In this document: positions 16,824 through 23,809 of the stretch, piece by piece
Layout of the letters: every line of letters begins with the position of its first letter
How positions within the stretch are numbered: the first letter of the stretch is position 1
Source: Candidatus Thorarchaeota archaeon
Lineage (GTDB): Archaea; Asgardarchaeota; Thorarchaeia; Thorarchaeales; Thorarchaeaceae
Direction: 5' to 3'
Assembly: GCA_016840825.1 (NCBI GenBank)
Contig: JAEORN010000011.1
Coordinates: 1 to 33,748, forward strand
DNA: 33,748 bases
Translations under genes and position numbers: made by a program
Notes under the pieces: generated by a model
Seen by the model: the letters and a program-made list of their open reading frames with translations, nothing else
The model's database searches: none
What the model was told of the DNA's origin: nothing

Positions 16824-19463
16824 TTAGACCAGTGGTTGATAGCCAAGATATTCTTCTGTATCCACCTCAGTGTTAATGCTTGCTTGAATCTTCTTCACAC
16901 TCTCTAAGGCCCCAAAGCGGAACAGAGGTTGATTGTTGTTACCACATTGATATGAATATGTGCAAAGAGGACATCCATCAACAGTTTTACAATCACATTT
17001 TTCGAGTATGGTTTCGACCCGTTTCAAAGCCTCTTCAAATCTCGTGAAAAGTAACTTCGATGCTCCATTACCACCGGGACTTCCATCATAGACAAAGATG
17101 ATACCTGAATCGCCCATTGAAACACCACCAATCTCCCTAGCACTTCCACCAGTCAACATATCGCTTGACTCTATAACAACATGTTCGAGTGCATGAAATG
17201 CTCCACCAAAAAGCTCAGCGGGATTCATCTTCGGACCACGGACATCCTTCAATCGCCCTCCTAGATATTCATTGACTGCTGTGGTGGGCTCAGGTGCCTT
17301 GAAAGCGAATCCGCGAGTGATGTATTGGTATTTCAGGGGAGATGGAATCTCTGATCTCTGGATGACTCGGCCGCTCCTTGTATCCTTCTTAACGTATCCC
17401 CATACTGTTTGAGTCATCTCAAGCGTGCAATAGATCATATTCATTCCAAATGCTTGTCGTCGTTCGTGTACCTCAATGATGCGTGGCATCGTGTCATAGA
17501 GAGGTTTAGTATGTGCACTTCGGTCATTGATAGAAACAACTGATGCCTTCCCTAAACCTGGGCGATAACGAAAATCTACAGACATGTAATTTTTGCCGCC
17601 ATGAAGATAGATAGCACCAGGATGCAACTCCTGAGCAGCCATGGGCATCGTTCTTTCTCCTAGCTTTCGTTGATTGAGTTTGATCTCCACAGTATCTCCG
17701 ATTCCTCTGATACTGTAACCGCGCCATTCTTTCTGCGCCTTCTCAAAATCTACAACCCGTACATCCCCAGTATCAGTAATTCTTGTGAGACCCTCCTCAA
17801 CAAGGGAGTCGATAATTTTTCTCTGCTTTGGAAAGGAGGATACACTAAGTTTTCCACTCATAGCAGCTGCAATTAGCTGATAACGTCCAACAACCTCATT
17901 GTCAGGTTCCATGTATGCAGCATCTACATCGGTAAAGTATTTGTCAGGTTGATGTCTGTAGAACGATGAGATAGGATCATTCTCCCGAAGTGCGAGGATT
18001 GCAACACTCTCTTGCCCCTTTCTTCCCGCACGCCCGATTCGTTGAGTAAGACGTGTGATAGATACGATCATACTGACAACAGAATCAAGGTCGCCAATAT
18101 CAATTCCAAGTTCAAGGGTGGGAGTTGAAACCAAGACAGGCAGGGAACCCGACCGAAATTGATTCTCGACATCATTCCGATAGCTCTTGGAAAGTCCGGC
18201 TCGGTGGACCATAGACTTGATACCTGTATCTCCTATGAGAACATTGAGCACTTCAGCCTCGGAATGTGTATTACCAAAGACAAGTGTCTGAAAATCACCT
18301 CGATTCAGAGCTTTCACCTTGTCAACAATCATACTGTACTTGCTTCTATTTCCTGGATAATACATGAGAAAATGGATTGGTCCTCTCCTCGCAGATGTTG
18401 ATTCTATTAGCTCTACCTCTCCATCGAAGAGTAACTCTGCATATTCCTTGGGATTAGCAATCGTCGCAGAGGCACCTATTCTCTGGAATCTTCCAGTTTG
18501 CATTTCAAGTCTCTTCAATATGTAATAGATATTTGACCCCATTGAACCAGTGTAGAGATGAATCTCATCAAGTACAACCTGTCGAACAGTACTCAATAGT
18601 GGAACGAGCTGAGACTGACTCCAACCGAGATGATAGTGAAGAACATCAGGGTTTGTTAGGAGTATGTCAGGAGGGGCATCGTACATCTTCTGACGTTGGG
18701 CTGTAGTGACATCACCATCGAATATTCCAACAGTAAGGCTTGCAGCCTTACATAATGTCTTGATCTTTTCATATTGATCTCTAGCAAGCGCCTTTGTAGG
18801 ATAAAGAAGAAGCGCGCGAACACCTGGATTCCCCACCGTTTCGTGAACAGAAAGAAGAATGTTTCTAATTATTGGTAGAACAAATCCCTCTGTTTTCCCT
18901 TGCGCAGTAGGAGCTGCAATGATGACATCCTTACCTTCAGATATCGCATTGAATGAGTCCTCTTGAAATTTGTACAATCGAGAGAATCCTTTCTTGGAGA
19001 GTATTTTCTTCAGTTGTGCAGGAATCTTTAGAGCTTCTAATGAAATGCCATACTCTGCATCGCTTGCAGGGATGTATCTATAGCTAACTAGATAATCCCT
19101 TCCTCCCAGTATCATTTCTCGAATTGATTCTGGCACATTACTAGGTTCAAGTCCACCCTGTTTGATGATTTTTAGAATCTCAGCTTCAGACTGCACTCTA
19201 TCACCAATAGTGGAAGATCTTCGAGCGCGGGTTGTTTCCTTCTCAGGTAATTTCCTTGACTTTTCCAGCGATGCTGGTGATGGTGCTTTGAGTGTTCCCT
19301 GCTTGATTGCAGTCAGATATGCATCGTATGCATCAAACAAATCCTTACTTCTTCCATCAACCATCAGTTCAGCTTCACAGCGATAGCACCTCACAGTCCA
19401 AATATGACCTCCTTTCTTTATGTCGAGTTTGGACCCACATTTTGGACAGTGAAGAACGGGCAT
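16824..19463 (-). CDS. DEAD/DEAH-box helicase with DUF1998 (MrfA/Hrq1-like) and N-terminal zinc ribbon
   Basis: Superfamily 2 helicase. The protein opens with a zinc ribbon (CPKC...CYRC within the first 30 residues). Next come motif I APTAQGKTE (about 184-192), motif Ia YPTKALARDQ, motif II DEIH (about 299-302), motif III SAT, and motif VI QRIGRAGRKGQ. The C-terminal third is DUF1998 with the four-cysteine cluster CDC...CPLCTYSYQC, as in Bacillus MrfA and Hrq1/RecQ4-like proteins that act in DNA repair. The likely role is 3'-5' DNA unwinding in lesion repair. The start is ATG 19463: AGGTGAT lies three bases upstream, and the GTG at 19487 would lie before it. The N-terminal ribbon is an addition to the usual MrfA layout. 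Confidence 0.88.
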   Translation of the reverse strand: MPVLHCPKCGSKLDIKKGGHIWTVRCYRCEAELMVDGRSKDLFDAYDAYLTAIKQGTLKAPSPASLEKSRKLPEKETTRARRSSTIGDRVQSEAEILKIIKQGGLEPSNVPESIREMILGGRDYLVSYRYIPASDAEYGISLEALKIPAQLKKILSKKGFSRLYKFQEDSFNAISEGKDVIIAAPTAQGKTEGFVLPIIRNILLSVHETVGNPGVRALLLYPTKALARDQYEKIKTLCKAASLTVGIFDGDVTTAQRQKMYDAPPDILLTNPDVLHYHLGWSQSQLVPLLSTVRQVVLDEIHLYTGSMGSNIYYILKRLEMQTGRFQRIGASATIANPKEYAELLFDGEVELIESTSARRGPIHFLMYYPGNRSKYSMIVDKVKALNRGDFQTLVFGNTHSEAEVLNVLIGDTGIKSMVHRAGLSKSYRNDVENQFRSGSLPVLVSTPTLELGIDIGDLDSVVSMIVSITRLTQRIGRAGRKGQESVAILALRENDPISSFYRHQPDKYFTDVDAAYMEPDNEVVGRYQLIAAAMSGKLSVSSFPKQRKIIDSLVEEGLTRITDTGDVRVVDFEKAQKEWRGYSIRGIGDTVEIKLNQRKLGERTMPMAAQELHPGAIYLHGGKNYMSVDFRYRPGLGKASVVSINDRSAHTKPLYDTMPRIIEVHERRQAFGMNMIYCTLEMTQTVWGYVKKDTRSGRVIQRSEIPSPLKYQYITRGFAFKAPEPTTAVNEYLGGRLKDVRGPKMNPAELFGGAFHALEHVVIESSDMLTGGSAREIGGVSMGDSGIIFVYDGSPGGNGASKLLFTRFEEALKRVETILEKCDCKTVDGCPLCTYSYQCGNNNQPLFRFGALESVKKIQASINTEVDTEEYLGYQPLV

Positions 19464-19562
19464 GATATCACCTGATAGGTATCTCACCGCAGCGAACGGA
19501 ACTTATGAAACTTTGTCAATATGACTTCATTAAGGGGACATATGCACACCTACAAAAGGAGG

Positions 19563-19664
19563 TTGTGCAAATTCTATTATGTCCAATGACGGTTGTTCAT
19601 CGTCTTTGCACAACCCTTATAAGCATTCGAATGCGATAATCGCTTGTGCAACTAATGTGCACAA
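19563..19664. promoter_or_regulatory. Four TTGTGCA operator-like motifs around the thioredoxin promoter
   Basis: TTGTGCA occurs at 19563-19569 and 19644-19650, and its reverse complement TGCACAA at 19607-19613 and 19658-19664. The first two lie in a perfect 11-base inverted repeat (GGTTGTGCAAA at 19561-19571, TTTGCACAACC at 19605-19615). The last two form a 21-base palindrome with a seven-base centre. One copy abuts the TATA-like box and two fall at the predicted transcription start, which fits a repressor site. The regulator is unknown. Confidence 0.6.
19617..19623 (+). promoter_or_regulatory. TATA-like box for thioredoxin gene
   Basis: TTATAAG is preceded by CCC and lies 71 bases before the thioredoxin ATG. 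An archaeal start about 25 bases downstream would put the mRNA 5' end near 19645, inside the operator cluster. Confidence 0.5.
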
Positions 19665-19693
19665 CCGACCTGCTGTACAGGGAGATAAATCAA

Positions 19694-20056
19694 ATGGTTG
19701 AAGAGATAACTGCTGACAATTTGGATAAAGTTCTGTCAGAAAATAAAGTAGTATTTGTGGACTGTCATGCCGTCTGGTGTGGTCCATGCAGGACACTTAG
19801 TCCAATCATGGAAGAACTGGCTGAGAAGTACGGCGAGAAAGGCGTAAAGGTTGTGAAGATTGATGTCGATCACAATAGACAATTCAGCATGGAGAACCAG
19901 ATTACTGGAGTTCCCAGTGTTCTAGTCTACTCAGAGGGCAAGCGAGTCGTCTTTGACGATGGTAGCGGTCGAAAGATGGACAAGCTAGTTGGAGTTATGC
20001 CACCTGAAGTCTATGATCAAATTGCAGAGAACCTCATCGCTGAGGCGACTGCATAA
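19694..20056 (+). CDS. Thioredoxin-family protein
   Basis: A 120-residue thioredoxin. The redox motif WCGPC is at residues 28-32, with an additional Cys at 24 (VDCHAVWCGPC). The cis-proline segment is GVPSVLVY. Between the last two strands it has an enlarged turn (FDDGSGRKMDKLVG), shared with the second thioredoxin downstream, so the two are paralogues of a subfamily distinct from standard Trx. It reduces disulfides in cytosolic proteins; the reductase is not in the window. The ATG at 19694 is chosen because GGGAGATAAATCAA precedes it; upstream in-frame starts lie within the operator region. A hairpin ends the transcript 12 bases after the stop. Confidence 0.93.
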   Translation: MVEEITADNLDKVLSENKVVFVDCHAVWCGPCRTLSPIMEELAEKYGEKGVKVVKIDVDHNRQFSMENQITGVPSVLVYSEGKRVVFDDGSGRKMDKLVGVMPPEVYDQIAENLIAEATA

Positions 20057-20067
20057 TTCAAGTTTCA

Positions 20068-20099
20068 CAGGGGAGGAATACCTCCCCTGAAGACTTATT
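20068..20099 (+). terminator. Hairpin terminator after thioredoxin
   Basis: CAGGGGAGG (20068-20076) pairs perfectly with 20081-20089 across an AATA loop, followed by AGACTTATT. The arm sits 12 bases after the stop. Confidence 0.7.
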
Positions 20100-20327
20100 C
20101 AATTCTTAAACCAAAATTCTTGATTGTATCAAGTCCTTCTTCTTCAATGTAGGATTCTGAATACCCACAATCAACACATACGTACTCATCTTTGTAAGCG
20201 GCTTTGGTACCACCTACAGCAACTCTCTCTTGAGAGGTGTGCCATATTTGCCATGTGAAAGTGCAAGATGGCTATTATTCCAAATATTGCTACTCTGACA
20301 CTTCGGGCATTCACCAGATTCTTTCAT
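20095..20327 (-). pseudogene. Small zinc-ribbon protein gene with a frameshift
   Basis: The first frame starts at ATG 20327, after GGGAG, and reads MKESGECPKCQSSNIWNN, then stops early at a TAG. The second frame supplies ERVAVGGTKAAYKDEYVCVDCGYSESYIEEEG to a TAA at 20095-20097. Together CPKC and CVDC make the two zinc knuckles of a small zinc-ribbon protein with the familiar C-terminal YVCxxCGYxExYIE pattern. The span is 233 bases, not a multiple of three, so one base is missing or two are extra, near 20230-20265. This could be a true disruption or a sequencing/assembly error. It lies between two thioredoxin genes, divergent from the second. Confidence 0.7.
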
Positions 20328-20453
20328 TACATTATCTCCCTAATCGATAATTCATAACAAGATTTGTGCTTGAGGATTGTATTGAATGTTCCCTAACGTA
20401 GATACATTCATAGGGCTAATTTCCTGTGAACTGGGATAAGGTTGTGAGATAAC

Positions 20454-20828
20454 GTGGTACGAGACGTCTCTCCAGAAGAAGCAGCAGAATCGATCGCTAG
20501 CACAAAACTACTCTTCATTGACTGCTGGGCACCTTGGTGTGGTCCGTGTCTTGCACTCGCTCCTACAATGGAGGAGTTGCAATCACGATACTCTGACAAT
20601 GAGGATATTGATTTCATTAAGGTAAATACACAAAATCACCGTTCATTTGCAGCAGAGAACAACATCGTAGCAATTCCTTGTGTCCTTGTATACAAGGATG
20701 GAGAACCAGCCTCATTCGAGATTGATGATCCGAGAAGGGGAGAGCCAGTTAAGATGGATAGACTAATAGGATTGAGACCGATCGAGCACTACGAGAAAGT
20801 AATCGAGCAACTAACACGAGGTGTCTGA
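20454..20828 (+). CDS. Second thioredoxin-family protein
   Basis: A 124-residue thioredoxin with WCGPC at residues 28-32 and cis-proline segment AIPCVLVY. It has the same extra turn as the first copy, here longer (EIDDPRRGEPVKMDRLIG). Like the first copy it has an additional Cys four residues before the first active-site Cys (IDCWAPWCGPC). The GTG start has only a weak AAGG 12 bases upstream. Its stop overlaps the ribosome site of the carbonic-anhydrase-like gene, so the two are translated from one transcript. A partial TTGTGC lies at 20364-20369 upstream. The link suggests a redox partner role, which is an inference. Confidence 0.9.
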   Translation: MVRDVSPEEAAESIASTKLLFIDCWAPWCGPCLALAPTMEELQSRYSDNEDIDFIKVNTQNHRSFAAENNIVAIPCVLVYKDGEPASFEIDDPRRGEPVKMDRLIGLRPIEHYEKVIEQLTRGV

Positions 20829-20829
20829 A

Positions 20830-21354
20830 ATGCCTATTCTGCCATTTGGTGATCATACTCCGAAGATAGACTCTGGCGCATATATTAGTACTCAAGCCAC
20901 GATTGTTGGAAATGTAGAGATTAGTGCAAGAGTAAGCGTATGGCCAGGATCTGTTATTCGAGGAGATAAAGCTCCAGTACGGATTGGAACAGGAACTTGC
21001 ATTCAAGACAGTGTAGTAATTCATGCCCATAACAAGGACAATCCTGCAATAATTGGGAATAGTGTAATTGTTGGCACGGCGGCAGTTCTACATGGAGTCT
21101 ATATAGGAGATTATGTCAATGTGGGGGAAGGATGTGTTGTGTTTGATGGGGCGACTCTTGGCGAGGGAGTTCTATTAGCTCCAGGAAGCATTGTTCCAAG
21201 TAATGTTGTGATTCCACCTAGAAGCCTGAATTCAGGTGCACCAGCAGCTCAAATTAGAGAGCTTTCTCGCGAAGATATCGAGAAACAAAAAATGAAAGCT
21301 GACACAACAGCAGATGTGTTTCAAAAACTTAAGAGCTGGCAACTAACAGTTTGA
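20830..21354 (+). CDS. Gamma-carbonic-anhydrase-like left-handed beta-helix protein
   Basis: Hexapeptide-repeat trimer-forming protein of the gamma-CA/YrdA/PaaY type, 174 aa. RGD (44-46), Q59-D60 and H65 (VVIHAH) are as in the family, and LHG supplies H88. The histidine that normally opens GHxxxxHG is T83 (VGTAAVLHG), so one of the three zinc ligands is absent. Carbonic anhydrase activity is therefore doubtful; a binding or acyltransferase-like use is possible. A C-terminal helix (SREDIEKQKMKA) packs as in relatives. The ATG at 20830 is supported by GAGGTG six bases upstream, inside the end of the thioredoxin gene. It stops one base before the convergent M24-type gene. Confidence 0.88.
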   Translation: MPILPFGDHTPKIDSGAYISTQATIVGNVEISARVSVWPGSVIRGDKAPVRIGTGTCIQDSVVIHAHNKDNPAIIGNSVIVGTAAVLHGVYIGDYVNVGEGCVVFDGATLGEGVLLAPGSIVPSNVVIPPRSLNSGAPAAQIRELSREDIEKQKMKADTTADVFQKLKSWQLTV

Positions 21355-21355
21355 G

Positions 21356-22483
21356 CTACATAATCTCACGAGTTAATGTGCTCAGGTTCTCATAGCCATC
21401 CTCAGTGATAACTACGACATCAGCTATCTTGGTTCCACCAATCTTTGAGTTGAAACAAGAGGGGTGTAATGAGAACACCATTCCAGGTCGGATCGTTGTA
21501 GTGTTTCCCGGCAGAATATGTGGCGGTTCTCTCAAATCGAGTCCTATTGAGCTTCCCAGTGGTTGAAGAATATTATACTCAGCATACTTTCTACCTACCT
21601 TAGATACGACTCTCTTTACCAGATCATCTATGACTACTCCTGGGGCAAGATTCTCCTGAATTTCATTTGCAATGAGTAGATTTGCTTCGAATAGCTCTCT
21701 TTGCTGCTTGGAGGGTGTGCCCAGATGGATTGTTCTGGTTACTTCAGCAAAATAACCACCATGACTCACGGTTATATCAATAACAATGGGTTCATCGTCC
21801 TTTATCCTCTGTGGACCTGGATAGGCAAATGGAAATCGTGCATTAGAGCCAGAAATCACAGCTGCTCGGATACCTCGTAAATGGCCACCTGCATTTCGCA
21901 TCGCAGATTCGACTTCAATTGATACATCAGTTTCAGTTTTTTCCGTTGAAACCATCTCGAGAGCTGTCATAACTCCAATCTCAGCTATTTTCACAGCTTG
22001 AGAGATCATATCAATCTCAACAGGGTCTTTTACTTGTCTCAGTCTCCACAGGACTGGGGAGAAATCCTTGAATCCAGCTTGAGGTAGTGATACCTTCAAT
22101 CGATCAAAATCTCTGACTGAAAGCCAGTCTTGTTGCAACCCGATCATGCCAGCTTGTTTGCCAGATTGGACTAATTTCTCTATGATATGTTTCCAAAAGG
22201 AGGAGCTGTGGGCAGGATGCCAAGCATCTGTATCCTCATTGACAAACGGATGGACTTCCGACATGACCGAATCCTGTCCAAGAAACTCTTGTTGTAGGTC
22301 TGAAATAATGAGTTGTGGAGTCATTCCTTCAGCTACAACACATGCTGTGGGAAGGTAGTATTTTGGTGCTTGATAGCCTGAAAGGTATTGAACATCCTGT
22401 GCTCTAGTAATTAAAAGCAAATTCACCTCTTCTCGTTGCATTGCCCTATGAATCTTATCTACTCGCTGAGGTGTGAACTGCAT
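21356..22483 (-). CDS. M24 (creatinase/Xaa-Pro peptidase-fold) protein with lost metal ligands
   Basis: An N-terminal creatinase-like domain (residues 1-135, FTPQRVDKIHRAMQ...YLSGY) is followed by a pita-bread domain. Aligned by eye with Xaa-Pro peptidases: the first Asp is kept (D236 in VIDITV), the second is E247 (FAEVTRT), the His of GHGIG is S311, the Glu of SIEPG is H340 (SLHPS), and the Glu of RIED is A354 (KIADV). A normal di-metal centre cannot form, so this may be a creatinase-like hydrolase that does not need metal, or a non-enzyme. The ATG at 22483 matches the family start; TTG at 22522 would add 13 residues without a ribosome site. Confidence 0.85.
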   Translation of the reverse strand: MQFTPQRVDKIHRAMQREEVNLLLITRAQDVQYLSGYQAPKYYLPTACVVAEGMTPQLIISDLQQEFLGQDSVMSEVHPFVNEDTDAWHPAHSSSFWKHIIEKLVQSGKQAGMIGLQQDWLSVRDFDRLKVSLPQAGFKDFSPVLWRLRQVKDPVEIDMISQAVKIAEIGVMTALEMVSTEKTETDVSIEVESAMRNAGGHLRGIRAAVISGSNARFPFAYPGPQRIKDDEPIVIDITVSHGGYFAEVTRTIHLGTPSKQQRELFEANLLIANEIQENLAPGVVIDDLVKRVVSKVGRKYAEYNILQPLGSSIGLDLREPPHILPGNTTTIRPGMVFSLHPSCFNSKIGGTKIADVVVITEDGYENLSTLTREIM

Positions 22484-22610
22484 TTTATGTGCATCCCAAT
22501 TTCTATGCTTCTCTGTTCTCAAAATAGGTGAGAAAAGGTATCTTCTCTCTTTGCCGAAGTTCTTTCTCTTTTAAGCTTCTCGACGAGGTATAAGAGCTGT
22601 GAGTTCAGGA

Positions 22611-22616
22611 AAAAAC
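22611..22616 (-). terminator. U-tract terminator after tRNA-Arg(GCG)
   Basis: Six T on the minus strand begin four bases after the encoded CCA end, the usual archaeal tRNA terminator form. Confidence 0.55.
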
Positions 22617-22620
22617 AAGT

Positions 22621-22730
22621 TGGCGGGACCGCCCAGATTCGAACTGGGGAAAACCAACTCCGCAGGCTGGCGCCTTATTTGCATCTCATAGCAGATTATT
22701 TGCAGTGAGACCATGCTAGACTACGGCCCC
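22621..22730 (-). tRNA. tRNA-Arg (GCG) with a D-loop intron and encoded CCA
   Basis: The acceptor GGGGCCG pairs with CGGTCCC, with G73 and CCA encoded. The anticodon arm is CCAGC, loop CTGCGGA, GTTGG, giving anticodon GCG for CGC codons. The T arm is CCCAG/CTGGG with TTCGAAT. The D loop contains a 32-base insertion at 22679-22710. Removing it leaves a 78-base tRNA whose D loop differs by one base from that of the neighbouring tRNA-Arg(CCG). Confidence 0.93.
22679..22710 (-). other. 32-nt bulge-helix-bulge intron in tRNA-Arg(GCG)
   Basis: On the RNA, GCAT pairs with ATGC as a four-base central helix. It is flanked by a three-base bulge GGT at the 5' site and AAA at the 3' site, with CTCA/TGAG as the intron helix. 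Cutting after the second base of each bulge joins GCATGG to ATAAGG, exactly reproducing the D loop of the sister tRNA. The outer helix is weak, so this is a relaxed BHB motif. Predicted position is between G19 and A20. Confidence 0.88.
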
Positions 22731-22751
22731 ATTTCGGGGAATGGAATTTGA

Positions 22752-22757
22752 CTTATA
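22752..22757 (-). promoter_or_regulatory. TATA-like box of tRNA-Arg(GCG)
   Basis: TATAAG on the minus strand lies 21 bases upstream of the tRNA 5' end, downstream of the 66-aa gene, so the tRNA likely has its own promoter. Confidence 0.45.
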
Positions 22758-22784
22758 GAGTCTTCGCTGTGTAAAGAACGAATT

Positions 22785-22985
22785 CTATGAAAGAGTCATC
22801 AGATTAACTACAGCTCTACCTCTTCGTTTCGTGACTCTAAGAGTGTGGTCGGAAGTTTGAAGGATAAAACTCTCACCCTCATCTAGGTTCTCCAGGACTC
22901 TAGCTCCCATAGGTCCATTAAGATACTTTGTGAACCGAACCACTACTGGATGCTTCGATGCACCTATATTCTCAGCGGATGGCAT
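22785..22985 (-). CDS. Uncharacterised 66-aa protein between two tRNA-Arg genes
   Basis: Not recognised. The 66 residues include KHPVVVRFTKYLNGPMGARVLENLDEG, FILQTSDHTLRVTKRRGRAVV and a short end. The strand-rich, basic C-terminal half looks like a small beta domain that could bind nucleic acid, which is a guess. GAGGT lies seven bases before the ATG, which supports a real gene. It sits between tRNA-Arg(CCG) and tRNA-Arg(GCG) on the same strand. No cysteine, membrane segment or signal peptide is present. Confidence 0.55.
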   Translation of the reverse strand: MPSAENIGASKHPVVVRFTKYLNGPMGARVLENLDEGESFILQTSDHTLRVTKRRGRAVVNLMTLS

Positions 22986-23053
22986 AAGAAAGACCTCAAC
23001 ACAATATGATATCCGTATGGAGTCTTTTAAACTACAATTAAATCAAAATGAAC

Positions 23054-23131
23054 TGGCGGGACCGGCCGGATTTGAACCGGCGAGAACCAACTCCGGAGGC
23101 TGGCGCCTTATCCAGGCTAGACTACGGCCCC
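23054..23131 (-). tRNA. tRNA-Arg (CCG), encoded CCA, no intron
   Basis: 78 bases including CCA. The acceptor is GGGGCCG/CGGTCCC with G73. The anticodon stem is CCAGC/GTTGG and the loop CTCCGGA gives anticodon CCG for CGG codons. The T arm is GCCGG/CCGGC with TTCAAAT. It is a close paralogue of tRNA-Arg(GCG) 320 bases away. Confidence 0.95.
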
Positions 23132-23154
23132 AACGCTCGGAAGTGCAGTTCGTC

Positions 23155-23160
23155 TTTAAA
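23155..23160 (-). promoter_or_regulatory. TATA-like box of tRNA-Arg(CCG)
   Basis: TTTAAA lies 23 bases upstream of the tRNA 5' end on the minus strand, the spacing expected for an archaeal tRNA promoter. Confidence 0.5.
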
Positions 23161-23168
23161 GAATTTCC

Positions 23169-23690
23169 TTAAGTCATTAAATCGTCAGGATCGATCGCCC
23201 ACCAAGCGCCTCGTTTTCCATCAAGTTCACCACGTTCATAGCGAAGAATTGGATTTCCTAGAATCTCTTTTGCTCTCTCATTCAACTTACCGAGACGATC
23301 CAGTACTGTTCTTCGTTTGCTAGAATCACCTAGATGCTCTTCTGCGAGTTCAGGAGTAGTAGCACCTCGATTCTTTATTATATATGCGAGTAGCTTTCTA
23401 TCTAGTTCATCACGGCACACTTTGGTTTTGACATCCTCATTCAGATCGCCTCTGTAGACACTAGTATCTCGTATTCTTTCCAGATATGAAACGCGTGTCT
23501 TCAAATCTTCGAGCTCGAGAAGGATTTCATTTACTGCAGGGGGGAGATCTTCATCAAGTCGAGTAACTACAGAGTCACGAATGAATTTCTGCCTTCCAGC
23601 CTCTCCAACTAAGCGGTCGATACGATCAATAATATCGCGTGACAAGCGAACCCTCAAACTCACTGTATCACTGTCTTGTTTCTTAGGCAT
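23169..23690 (-). CDS. Ribbon-helix-helix regulator with coiled coil and C-terminal helical domain
   Basis: The N-terminal 45 residues (SLRVRLSRDIIDRIDRLVGEAGRQKFIRDSVV) form a CopG/Arc-type ribbon-helix-helix DNA-binding domain. A short coiled coil (EILLELEDLKTRVSYLERI, about 58-78) probably sets dimer form. The C-terminal part (LDRKLLAYIIKNRGATTPELAEEHLG...RTVLDRLGKLNERAK) resembles a winged helix, so the protein could contact two sites. The likely role is transcriptional regulation; the signal and targets are unknown. The ATG at 23690 has GGTG seven bases upstream; a GTG at 23699 lies inside that site. A palindrome in the divergent intergenic region is a candidate operator. Confidence 0.8.
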   Translation of the reverse strand: MPKKQDSDTVSLRVRLSRDIIDRIDRLVGEAGRQKFIRDSVVTRLDEDLPPAVNEILLELEDLKTRVSYLERIRDTSVYRGDLNEDVKTKVCRDELDRKLLAYIIKNRGATTPELAEEHLGDSSKRRTVLDRLGKLNERAKEILGNPILRYERGELDGKRGAWWAIDPDDLMT

Positions 23691-23742
23691 CCTAAACACC
23701 GTTTATTGAAAGGAGTGTTCTCCACATCCTGCTTAGGATTAG

Positions 23743-23760
23743 TTTAACGATACAGTTAAA
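23743..23760. promoter_or_regulatory. Inverted repeat in RHH divergent promoter region
   Basis: TTTAAC and GTTAAA flank a six-base spacer (GATACA) about 53 bases upstream of the RHH gene and 50 bases before the next plus-strand gene. It could be an autoregulatory operator or part of TATA elements. Confidence 0.3.
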
Positions 23761-23809
23761 ACAATTGGGAAGTGAGGAACCGAGAGATGCTCATAGGAGA
23801 CGAACTTCT

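Noticed and set aside
22621..22730. tRNA-Arg(GCG) as a pseudogene disrupted by an insertion
   Set aside because: All arms pair, the insertion has BHB geometry and its removal restores a normal D loop, so an intron is the better reading.
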